Position numbers and translations under genes: made by a program. From Pipra filicauda (taxonomy: Eukaryota; Chordata; Aves; Passeriformes; Pipridae), in the NCBI RefSeq assembly GCF_003945595.2, contig NW_024104313.1, forward strand, positions 310,001 to 374,000: DNA of 64,000 nucleotides. Direction: 5' to 3'. This document shows, piece by piece, positions 36,601 through 48,671 of the stretch; position 1 is the stretch's first letter, and each line of letters opens with the position of its first letter. The notes under the pieces are model-generated. The model was not told the DNA's origin. It made no database searches and saw only the letters and a list, made by a program, of their open reading frames with translations.

Positions 36601-39600
36601 TTGTCTTAAAGGAAAAATTTCCACATTTTTCTGGTTTTAAGAATAGAAAATACCCTTTCAAATCTGACACTGTGCTGTCATCTATTGAGAAATGTTGACT
36701 TCATCTGTACTGGAATGTACATGAAATAAGTTTGTTGTGTTAAATGTTATTTAACTTATTTACTGCGTTTTTTAGATTTCTTATGCTGTAAACTATAGGT
36801 AAGAGTATACAAACATAGATTTATTTTTTTCCTTACAAGATTATACAGAAACTCATGAATTTCCGACTGTGACTTACGCTTTCTAGCTCATCTTGCATAT
36901 ATATTGCATCTAGCTCATCCATATACATTACATATAGAAAATCTATTTGAAAAAAGGACAACAGACAGCATAAGACTAAATACCAGAGAACAAAGTCAGT
37001 TTGGTGCAGAGCTTTAGTGATTTTGCAGTACAAAGATAACCAAAGAGAAGAGTTGTTTTGGTGGGGGGTTATTGTGTCTTTTTTTGTTTGTCCCTTCTAA
37101 CCAATTAATTTCCTGCAGCTTTCTGTACCTTTCTAGAATATTTAGTAACTTATAAGAACCTCCAGGGAGAGCTACATTTGTTTTTTTTTTAATATATGAG
37201 TCATGTAAAACACTGAATATGTATTTTATAAGTTTGAAGTGACAAATCATGCATTTATATACTGAAAATTTTAATAGGTTTGTGAGGTGTTTCTGCTAGA
37301 GGTGTTTCTGTAGTTCAAATTTTGCCTTTTAAAACACTGTCTAAAATGCTTATCTTGCTAATGAAACCTCTTTATCTCATTGCACAAACATGAAAGAAAC
37401 AGTTGTAATGTTCATTGTGTAAGGACTTATGTATAGATTTTACTTAGTTGAAACTAATAAAATTAACTAAACATATGCATAGTCCTCTCCCCTCCTTTGA
37501 TGATGGCAATATGAATCAACTATTCACATCTGTCTATTAATGTGACTGTATTTAACATCATTCTTCGTTTTCTGTGTTTCATGTTTTGGGAATCATACAG
37601 GGTATTTTAGTTGCTTCTTGTTTTAAGAAAGCCTCAGTTTGTGTGATGCAGTACAAATATTCCATCTGACTGCTCAGTCCATGTAGAAGATTTAAACCAG
37701 GAATTCAGGGGAAAGGAAAAAACCCAAACAAACACATCTAAATTTACACCCAACCCCATCAACTCTGACAACTGGACAAACCTGAAAAAATAATTACTCG
37801 AAAACCTCTGCAGAATATCCTCAAACCTTAATGTTTCATGTGTCTTGCTCTCTATGGGTTAGATATTTCCTCTGTGTGTGTTGCTGGGACACAAGACCTG
37901 CTCTTTAGTTTTTTTGTAGAAAGGAGAACATTAGTAGTATAAACCCCAGTAAGTCAGTAGCACTCTATTAAGACTTAGGACAGCATAGCTGCAGGATTGC
38001 TAACAGAATGTATCGTCATGACAAAGAACATACTTCAAAAGAAAAACAACAAGCTCCTGGGTGGCAAATAGAATTAAAAAAAGCCATTACCTATTCAAAG
38101 AATATTCAGGAGGTGCCAAACATCCACTAGCATATTTTTGAATCTTCAGAGAAGGGAAGCATACCTTGTACAGAAGGAGAGAATAACATTTCTGCCATTT
38201 CCTCCCTTTCCTCCTCTCACTGTTTCCATCATAACTGGACAGTGTCTTGGCTGGTTTGTTCTCATTCATATCCTGATCTATGGCCGGCATTGGAAAGATG
38301 ACAGAACAAACCATCCAATTTTTCAAAGCTGAGACACACAGATGAAGCAAAGAGCCACTCCTGCAGTATTACAGCCTAATTCTGTCTGCCCAGTGTCATC
38401 ACATAAATACTGATGCTCCCCTTGAGGCAGCCATAGTGCTAAATGAAAGGTGTCTTAGTACTGTCTTTCAGCTGTGTTACAGACTTGTAGATCATCTATG
38501 TGGTTAATGGATGGATGTGAGGCTCTAGGACATAGGGGATATTAGCTAAAGGCTGAAAACCTAAAACCAAAAATAACAGTCATTTTTAAAAATGGATGTT
38601 GCATTAAAAATACCTTTTCTCTAAGCTTTGAACCTGCCCAGTTTCTTCAATATCAAGGGATAGACAATACTTAAATTTTTCAGTTGTAATAGGATCAGAT
38701 GGATAGGAATATATTGCATATATTGCAGAAACACATCAGCGTTTACAGACTAGACCATGGACTTTGTCCTGTCATATAGAATACTCAAGAAAAAGTAACA
38801 ATCAGTTAAAGAAATTACATAATTTACTTAGATATTTTGATTTGTTAACTCTGTGGGCTTTTCTCTGAAGCTCAAGTTAAGATTCTTTGGGAGACCTTAC
38901 AACGTAATGTCACCTGTACAGTATTTACAATTCAAGTATGGGAGTGCTGTTTCTTGTACATTTTAGATTTATTCTGTAGTCATTTTGGATTTTTGATCAG
39001 TGTTTACCTGAAGTGCTTGCTAACATCGTTGGAAAATAAACAAATCACTCAAACCTGTAATTGGAAGCAACTTTTTGTGCCATAAGAAACACAGCCTGAG
39101 GATCTGATATCATGTAATATTCTAGTTTCTTCCCTCCTTGAGCCCTTTTTGTGGCTTTTGTTCACATAAAAATTCAAATCAGTTTGGCAGAGGAAATTAA
39201 GCTCAAAATAAAGGCTTTATTCTCTACAAGAGACACTTGATAACGAATTTAGATGGTTGGATTCTACTTTAAAAGCAACTGATGGGAAAGTTTAAGTTTA
39301 GAAATCAGCACTAATGTTCAGGATATGATAATTATAATATATTGTAAGTAGCTACTCTGTAACTGAGACTTCTTCTGTGGTTCAAGTAATTCAAAGGAAC
39401 TTTTACAAAATAATCTGTTTCATGCATGCTGGTGAACAGATTCAACAGAACAATTTGGATTGAGTTCTGGAGGCTGGGCTAGGTAGTTTAATCTTCCTGA
39501 CAACTGAAGTCTTGGTTCAGCCTAAAAGTTTGTGTTGATCAGAGATTGTGTTGGATGGATGTATGGGTGAAAAAAGTTAGGAGAAGAGAAGGGAGAGTTT

Positions 39601-42600
39601 GCATTCTTTAGGGGAAAGAAATGTGCAAAGCTTTCGCATTATTTTATATGAAAGCATAACCATTCTAATTGAAAAGTTATTTACTTACAACTATCTTACT
39701 GTATTTTTACATGCCACAGACATTGCGGTACCTGTGACCTTTTAGTTATGCATTTCTGGTGATTGGCCAAATGTCTAAAGGGCCTTTGATTCCACTACAA
39801 GGTAGCATTCCAGGCAAAGATCCATTTCATAAGGAGTCAGGATGCCTTACAGCCCTCATTTCTTTGTCTATACTTTGAGAAAATGGGTGATAGAAGAACT
39901 GGGACATGATGATCATTCTGTGTTTGTGTCATGGAAATATTGCTACTTGAAGAAATGACAGCAGAATTAGTGACAGGGTTGTTTGAGCTCAAGTCACCAC
40001 TTGCAGAGGAATGAAGCAAGTATAGTGTGTGGTTGCCTTTAGACAAGCAAAGCAAATGAGAAATGTTGCTGTTAAAAATGTGAAAAGTCACTTTCACACA
40101 GAGTACTTTGTGGTTGAAGTAGTATTGTGTGGGCAGCAGCAGCTAAGGGATTCCGAAGGCACTTGTGCTGTGTGTTTCGAGTAGACAGGGAAAGAATAAT
40201 GCACGATAGGTACTGCATTTCTTGTTGCTTTCCTTACACACAAAAGCCCTACAATAGTTGCATGTTATCTTCAGAGGCCAGATGTCATTATAACTTTGTA
40301 TCGTTAATAACCCATATAATAAATTATATTCAAATATATCCATCTCCTCTTTTTAGATTTTAATACAAATCAATAACTGAAAAGTAATAGCTGGCTTGGT
40401 GGTTTTTTTTAGTGCAGACAATAGATATGCAAGCTGTATGCACCATTATGCAGAAACAACCTTATTAGTATAAATCACTGAAAATAACATATAACAAGTG
40501 ATGGCTCCCTCAGAAATGTATAATAAGATCTTTTCAATCATCGATAATCTTGGTTATATCACATTTAGGTGGCTGAATAAAACTGAATGGTACTATAACT
40601 GGCCTGTTATGAATTTTTGAACTATACCTCTGTTCTTCCAGTGAATTCTGGAATATGCAAGATAAAATGTTGTCACTTGGCAAGGGGAATAAGTACATAA
40701 ACAAAAATTTTTTTGCTTGTTTTTTGCTTGTGGGGTTTTTTTAAGAATGTGGAAAAAAGTGGGATCTGGGTATGATGACAGTAGAGACTGTTACTATTTT
40801 TGTATCCCTTGCAAACGTCTGATAAAATTTATGATGATACTTTAGATACATTTTTGTATGCCTAAACTTGGGTTTAGGTGACCTGGTCAGGACTAAAATA
40901 CTAGGTCTTGTAAAGCATGTGATAACATGTACATTTCCTGTCCAATAATCCATCTACACTCAAGGTACTTTCCATATCAAAGGCTACCTGTTCAAATAAT
41001 TGATATGCAACAAATTCTTCTTGATATTCCCAACTGAATAAATGATATGGTGAATATGTTTGATTCTGAGAGAAAGCAGTGGAACTGTGTATTTTTAATG
41101 TTTTTCTTACATGAACTTAATTAAATTCAACCAAGAATAAAAAGGAGATATTATAAAGAGGCATTAACACTTCTTTCTCTGAAATATGTGGGTTTTAGTC
41201 ACTTGGATTGGCACTTAGATTGCAAGTGTTATTTTTGAAAATAAAAGAAAAGAAAATTTTGAATAACACAGGAGGCTACCGTTTCTGCCCCTGATTGGTG
41301 CTTGTCTCAAAACTGTAGTAATAATTTTAAAAGTTAACTCCCCCCCACACACAGGTCAAAGCTGATGTACTCACCAAGACCAAACATACTCTGAGAGCTT
41401 CAGTGAAGACTTGGCGGAAGATACTCATCCTAAAGAGCTTTTATTATGAATAACATCTCTTCTTAGCCAGAGGCATTTTGATAGGTGCAGGGCGGTTTGG
41501 TCAGAAAGCAGATATTAGACAGATGCTTATATTTCTACATTTTTATGCTGCTTTTGTCTCTTGCCAAATTAAATAAATATATACTACTTACAGACATTGA
41601 AATTTAATATATCAGCACCTTACTCTCTTTCTTCACATCAGAAGATGTTTTAAACTTATCTTTGAGGTCAGTTTAATTAACAGCAGTATTAACAAGATTT
41701 ATTGTATAATATTTGATCTCCCCTGGACTATCAGTATTTCTCTTTGCATCCCATAAAAGCAGTTCTTTCAAAGTTCGCACTTTTGACAGGATCTGTGAAC
41801 TGCCATTCTCCTGCATGTTCTACAGCAGGGATTCTGTGGCTTTGAAAATGGAAAGGCTATGAAAATTCATGTAAAAATGTGATAGACTCTGCTGTTATTG
41901 GTGGCATGCTTTTCTTTTCATTCTTGCTGATTTTTCTGATTCCATTCTGAACATGTAGGTCTGAGATCAGGTGTTGAGTTTTTCAAAGGACTTTTTCTTT
42001 CAAAGAGGAAAAATTACTTTAAGAAGTTTGGATTTTTTTCTTATGACAAAGAAATGTTTTCTGAGTGTAGTTATTTGCGTGACAGTATTGCTAAAATCTG
42101 TGCTAAAGACCTTCAAATTCACTGTCACTTAATAACCTTGCATATTGTTCTGCTTAAACTTTAAACAGAATTAGCAATTAATCACGTGCATTATTATACT
42201 TTTTGTAGTGATCAGTTTATATATTTCTTTAACATTAAAACAGTACTTACGGACCTACATGGTGCAGTTTGAATGCTAATCTAATACTATGCACAAATCC
42301 TTTCCCTCGAAATGAGTTAATGGTTTTTTTGTTCTAACCACTGAGGCAGTCCATGAGAGCTGTATTTATCCATTGTTTGCCTAGGAGGTGATCCAGTTAG
42401 CTGTGCCTGGGGGGTGGTTGCATTTTTCGGTTTAGGGAAGTTATCTGCCCTTTTGAAGTGTTTGCATAATTGATATCATGATCAAGCATCAAGTTTAAGA
42501 ATCACAGGAAATCCACCAAGAAAAGGTTTTATTTTGATTGCAATCTCAAGTAGGAGAGAAATATTCTTGAAGGGAGAGTATCCTAAAAGGAAGTAGTGCT

Positions 42601-45600
42601 GATGACAGGACCAGAGCCTAAGGTTAGCTTCTCAACTGCAAGTATTGCAGTAACACTTCCAGATGGACTCCAAACATAAAGGAGACAGAAGAAATTTTTT
42701 GTCTGAAATATAGGTAGCTATGTGAATGCTTTTGTTTTATTTATGTGGGGTTTTTTTACTCTTAACCCAATTCTATTGCAAACATCTAATTATGGTTAAT
42801 AATTTTCTTCCTTTGATCTTAACAGGTGGTCTCAGAGTCTTTGCTTAGTAAAACCAAACAATGCAGAGTAGCATTTACCAAGTAAATGATACTAGGTGAT
42901 GTTCATCATGCTCAATACCTGATCTGAGGTTCTTGGTAATACCTGGTGAGGTGCATAGGGGAACTACCACTATTTTGAGCAAGTCAGAGTACTGTTGGCT
43001 CACCGAAGAAAGTGTAGCAGTCTTGTATATACAATGCATTCACGAGTCTATCACAAAATCACTTAGGAATTAAATCTCTAAGAATTATTCTTTGGCTGTA
43101 AAACCTTCCTCATACTGGTTAGCCAGTATAATTCAAACAATTTTATAATATTTTTTACTTATTTAACTTTAAAAGCAGTGCTTTTAAAACATGTGATGTT
43201 TTAGATTTATTTATTTGTTTTCACCACTGAGGTATTCCTATGGCGCGAAAAACCACTGCCTGTAGTTATTCTAGGATGTGGAAGCATGAAAGTGTCTCTG
43301 CCCAGAGTTGAGCCCAGTCTTTCCCAGAACATCCCAGAAAAAATATTTGATTCCATAGCTGTTCTGGAGTGATTTCTTTCAATTTGAAATATCTGAATAT
43401 CTACTTAATTTTTCAATTTTAAAAGCAAATGAAGCATTATCACTGAGGTGTGCCACAATGACATTGAAGTTTTCTGTCTTTCAGGGGGATAATTATAGTG
43501 ATACAGTTGCAATGACATTTAAGGGTACTGTTAATTTGAAAAAATTAAAACTACACCTTCAGTGGCTATAAAACATTCATAAATGGCTTTGCCTATCAGT
43601 CCTTAATAAACACACATATAGGTAATCCAGGGGAAAAATACCATAAGGCCCTCACCTTATTTTCTAGCTTATTAAGAACTGGGAGAAAGAAATATTGCTG
43701 AGCTTCCTTAGGAATTTTAGCCAACCTACACAGCATAGAATGAGAAACAAGGGTAGGAACCTGTATTTTCATGTGTATATGTTGAATCTCAGCGAAGGTG
43801 CAGGCTATCTTGGTACTTCTTAGAAAAGAGCAATGCTTTTTTTTTTCCTGACAGTGCAGTAAACTGGATATGTATCAAAAGGGTAAAGTTTCTTCTAGGC
43901 CTTTTTGTTTTTCGCACCCTGCCTTCTCTGTGGTGGTTTTGTCTTTGGTCTTACTTGTGTTAGTTACTTGATCATATAGAAGGCAGTTTACTTATCATCA
44001 GCAGTTAGAGGTATGTAAACCCCTGTTTTGTGTGAAAAGAATTTACAGAGATATATTTTTGGTAAAAGATCAAAGAAGATTATTTTTTTGATAAATTTCA
44101 GCATTTACTTCTTGAGTTTCATAAAAAGTAGCTAACAGTGACCGTGTATCTTTGAACCTTTTCTTCCCTCGTGCACTTTTTATGATGTTGTGTGACACAA
44201 AAGCGATAACAGGAGTGAAGAATATGACAGAGTATGTAAGAGTGATGTCTGCTCCCTTCTCTGAATAACAATCTATCAGATACACTGCCAAAAGGAAGAC
44301 ATTTATAGTGTTAAATAGAATGTTCACAATTTCATGGGACCTATGCCTTTAGGCAAGAAAATGATCTAAAGGTGCTCACTGCAGTAGAAGGTGAACATAA
44401 AACTACTCACTTTCAGAACTAAGAAAAGCACTAAATTTTGACTCAGCTTTTGCAGTAATTTCTAGATATCCTTATTGCTTAACACAAATACTTAAAAAAA
44501 AGCATTCATCAGAATTTTTTGTGCCAAATAATGCAAGTGCATAAAGGAGGAATAATGTTATTTTTTCTATTTTAAAATATATTGGAAGTGGTCAGATAGT
44601 GATGGAGACTGCATAAATTTTTGCCCATTCCTTTTCTGTTATTCTGTAAAGTTTGAGGTTTTTTTTATAAAGTTAATATTTTAAAAGTATTGTCTCATAT
44701 AGCATAAGTTAAGTTTAGAGAGACATTTTGGTATCAATTTTAAGAAGTAATAACTGTTTGTATGAATTTTACAGTCTGTGGCAACATTAGAGTGTTAGTC
44801 CTAAACTTACTGGCTCCAAGGTCTCTACACCTGTTCAGAGATTAACCTTGGAACATAAGTGATTTGGATTAAAAAATGCAGCAAATTTCCCTCCTTAAGC
44901 TATCAAACGCTGGGTGAAGGACTAAATAAAAGAATAGCTACATTTACATGCCTGATGAAATACAAGGGTGGAGAGTGAAAAGTGGCTAAACTCTTCCTCC
45001 TATATTTTGCTTTCAGTAATTTCACTGCTGGAAGTAGTTGAGAAGCAACTTGTGCCGATGGGTTATCTGTCATGATAGCTTCATAGGTATATGCCCTGGC
45101 ACAAAAAAACCTGTTAAATTTCTGGGTGATCTGGTAGATGTAACAAATAAATATTAATGGATTATGTATTTATGCAATGTAAACCAGGCAACATAAACTT
45201 TTGTATACAACTGGAAACTCAATTGAGTTTGTTACTTTTAAAGGCCTTTAAACAAGTGGAATGTGTATTAGTACAGAAAAAAAAAATCGTGAAAATGGAG
45301 TCCACGCTAATCCAGAACTGTCAGGCACTCAGCATATCGAGTTTTCCAGATTCCCATCTCTCCCCATATTTCCAAACTCCCATCACAGCACTGAGGTCTC
45401 AGGCCTACACATGTAGAATGTTGTGTTGATTTTGTAGAACTGTGGATTGTCTGTGTTGACAACTTTTGATTTTGCAAGGGTGAACATTTTATAAGTGGGT
45501 TAGTTTTACTGTACTGCTAGTCTCAACACATTTTTTTTGAATAATTGTTTTATTCTTTAATCTTCAGGATTTTTTCTGAACAAATACTTGATACATGATC

Positions 45601-48555
45601 TTGAGGAATTTTTTTTCCTCTGTTCTGTTTACACTTAATATTAAGATTTACTCTGTCTTTAATTGCAGTTTAGTGAAGCGGGGAGTCTTTAAATGAATAG
45701 CTTTGGAGAGTGGCAATATTTTCTTTTGTTATTTTAAACAGTATTTTCACGTTACATAATGTTCTCCATTCAACAACACCAAAGCATATAATAAATTTAA
45801 TTAGTAGAAGAGTTTTCTTAAAGCAGTTTTTGGGCTGATAAACAGAAAAGTAATTTTCCTAATAATACGGCAAAAGTATTTTGGGAATGTAACATAAGAC
45901 TTTTGACTATTTTTTCCCTGTCTGTCTGTCTGTCTTTCCATGGAATAAGAATTGCGTTGCTTTATTTAATTTCTATCTTCATCAAGTTGCTTTCATGACA
46001 AGAACAATTGTGTGGTATTATGAAAAGTAATTAGAATCATCAAACAGATATTGTTCAGGGAAAAAAAAGTCTAAACCTAGTTCGAGTGTTTTAGAGCTTA
46101 ATACCTATATTACTCTTTTTGTTTGTGACCCAAATAATATTTTATTATAGTGGTAAGTACTTTTATCAAAAATTAATTTCCTTTTATATGTTTCCTTGCC
46201 TGTAGTTTACCTGTTTTGGAGTTGTTAGTTGTCAATATTCTTTTAGCTGCATGCAGAAGATGTACTGAAGTAAGGAGATATATTTCAAGACTTCTGCATT
46301 GAAATAAATTTTTCTTACCATTTAATTCAAACAAAAGTAAAATTAAATTAAAGGGTAAAGAAAACTCAAGCTCCAAAACCCATTAGCAAATAATACAAAG
46401 ATCAATGGATAAGTTTTTAAAGGTTGAAAATAAATTGAAGTTACAGATTGTGTAAGGTTTTCATGTATTCCAGATGAATGTGTAGTTCCATTGACTTATT
46501 TGAAGCTGAAATGCTTCAAGTTAAGCTAATATTTACAAACTGCGTGTGTAACTGGGTATTGAACAAGAGCAAAAACTTGGAAAGTCTGAAGTCTTGTTGA
46601 AGGATAACTTTAAGCATATTTTCTTGCTTGGGACTACTTCCTGATGTTATAAAGCAGGACAGAAAGATAATTTATCTGTCAAAAAATTTAGATGTATATA
46701 AACATATACAGGTGACTACTTCGAAAGTTTTGTCAACAATTGGCTTAAAAAATAGACTTGCCTTTAAACTGTACTCCTACCCCATACTTCTCTTAAACTG
46801 CTACTTACACATGCTTCAGGTATTGTGTCCTTATAGACGTGTTTGAATATTTTGTGTTGAATCTGTTTCGTGTATCAGTGCTTCTGTGAGAAACAGGGTT
46901 GACTAACCTAGGACGGAGGTTGCATTAATACTTCTCATGTCCCCAGTTACCAGAGTCTCTACCTTAGAGTGGTACAGTACTGTATAGTAGTGGATTTGCC
47001 ACATGTAGAAATACACAATGTGTCTAAGTGATTGCAACTGAAGAAACAAAGCCAGTAATTGACAACTGTTTTGCAGATGAAAAACTCCCTACTGCAAGGC
47101 TGCAGGTATTAAAAAAGTAACAGCACCTGTCTGGACTAATTTTAGTACAGTATTGTAATAAATCTCAATGCAAAACTCTATAGAGAGAAAGGTGATCTTG
47201 TATTAATCAAAACTGATTTTGTTCATCCACACTCATCCACACATTCTCTTTTATTCATATATTGACAAGTGTTACGATATGTGTCCAGATAGTCTAGCTA
47301 GGAACTTGGAGTGACGCTAGCACACACCAAGCAGGTCTTTTTCATGGCTTTTGGATTGTTCTTAATGCTGGGGTTTGGATGTGACTTTTTCACCCTAAAG
47401 AAGTTGACAGTAACTAATTTTTTTCCTTCATCCTGTCCCACCTCTGTGAGTCACTAGGAAATGCTGCTGATTTATTTGCTGCCTGTATCTTTTTCTCTTG
47501 CTGCAGTTTTGTTTGTTTGTTTGTTTTCCCTGTTTTTTCGTAGGATTTTTCCCAAGTCTGAGTGTCTTGACAGTCATCTTTTTTTCTTAATCTCTTTATG
47601 CCATCAACACTTGTCATTCTTTTATGCCTTCTCATCCTTTCTTCCAATGCTTTTGTGCCCTTACCTTCCCATTCACACTTCATTTATACCAGTATTTATG
47701 TTTTCATTACAAACCTCTACAATTCAATATTGGAAGAAAGGTCTCATAGCAACAAAGAAACTACAAACTGTAATCTGTGGCTCCTATTGCAAAACACATG
47801 TCTTCAGACAGCTTTTATTTACATATACATAGAGTGATTTGGATATTTAAAGCAATCTCTTATAACAAAATCTTATCAAAGAATGGTGTGATTCCTATGG
47901 CTTTCCCTGGGGTGCAATGGAAAAGAGAACAAAGCACACAGTTGTGTGAAAAGTAGGATGCTAATGAAGGCAGTCTAAGAGGCTATATAGGGCAGTATGG
48001 ACTAAAGCAACTTAATTCGAACACCATATAAATGTAATATGTGTTCCAAGAAAGCTAGAGCTTACCTTTTATGTGATGGTAAAATTGTATCTTAAAGATT
48101 ACCAACATTACAAAAGCAAGGCCAGAGTTTACTAATTTAAGGCTAAAAGTCTGTGTTGTAGAATTCAGAAAATGTTAATATCTGTAATGAAAAAAGTGGA
48201 AATATTAATGCATCTTGGCAATTATAGTATTTTGCCTTTGATGACTATACTTAGATGAAGTCTAAATGAAGCATTTTTTTTCTGTAAATCCAGAAAATCA
48301 CAGACTGTGTCACACTGATATGAATTTAGTACTCAAGTAGATATCTTCTTTGCTAGGAAAGTCACTGAACAAAATACACACCTAGACTGGTATTTTTGCA
48401 AAGGATCCCTTGTAAACCTTTCCTAATGATTGTCCTCCTTTGCTGTTGGAAGTGGTGATTTGTCTGTTTTCTCAAATGTCAGTTAGCCAAAGATAAAGGA
48501 AGGACATGAACAGCAGGTACATAATCTTCTCTTTATCTCTCCTTCAATATTTCAG
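33652..48555. other. Repeat-poor part of intron 5
   Basis: Nearly 15 kb in which I recognise no LINE, LTR, gene or RNA gene. Composition is AT-rich with scattered short T- and A-runs and one (CTGT)n run at 45918-45935. The short open frames on both strands show no domain or splice support. Conserved non-coding elements could be present but cannot be seen from a single sequence. Confidence 0.6.
45918..45935. repeat. (CTGT)n tetranucleotide run
   Basis: About four and a half CTGT units following a T/C-rich stretch. Confidence 0.85.
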
Positions 48556-48671
48556 GAGTTTTACTTTAAATGTGGAGCACACCCAACCACTGACAGTGAA
48601 ACATCCGTGGCTTTGAACCTCGTTACAACAAACAGTCGCTGTATCACATGTATAACATGCACTGATATTAG
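48556..48671 (+). CDS. PRKN: PRKN exon 6 (RING0 end, linker, RING1 start)
   Basis: This 116-nt exon encodes 38 codons plus two bases, from [10 protein letters not shown] to [10 protein letters not shown] plus the first two bases of an Arg codon. It corresponds to human parkin residues 207-244 and the start of 245. I count 31 of 39 residues identical to recalled human parkin, including the split Arg. It carries RING0 zinc ligands Cys212 and His215 and the first RING1 ligands Cys238 and Cys241. Lys211, part of the pocket that receives the phosphorylated Ubl domain, is kept, as is Thr240, a site of human disease substitutions. The acceptor has a strong pyrimidine tract (48526-48555) ending in tttcag, and the donor TAG|gtaagt is near-ideal. 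The downstream intron is phase 2, so skipping this exon would shift the frame. The human Asn235 position is Cys here, giving a CxxCxxC pattern. Confidence 0.97.

Larger units (their letters stand above)
16414..48555 (+). other. PRKN: PRKN intron 5, complete
   Basis: This intron of 32,142 bases is phase 0, with donor gtaaga and acceptor tttcag. Its first half holds seven CR1-type copies, including the two longest in the window. The second half, from 33.65 kb, is AT-rich and essentially free of recognisable repeats. No alternative exon with both good splice sites and parkin-like coding was found. Confidence 0.93.

Noticed and set aside
47461..47837. Overlapping open frames rich in F, L and S, membrane-like
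   Set aside because: Produced by T/C-rich low-complexity DNA, in which Phe/Leu/Ser codons are expected by chance.
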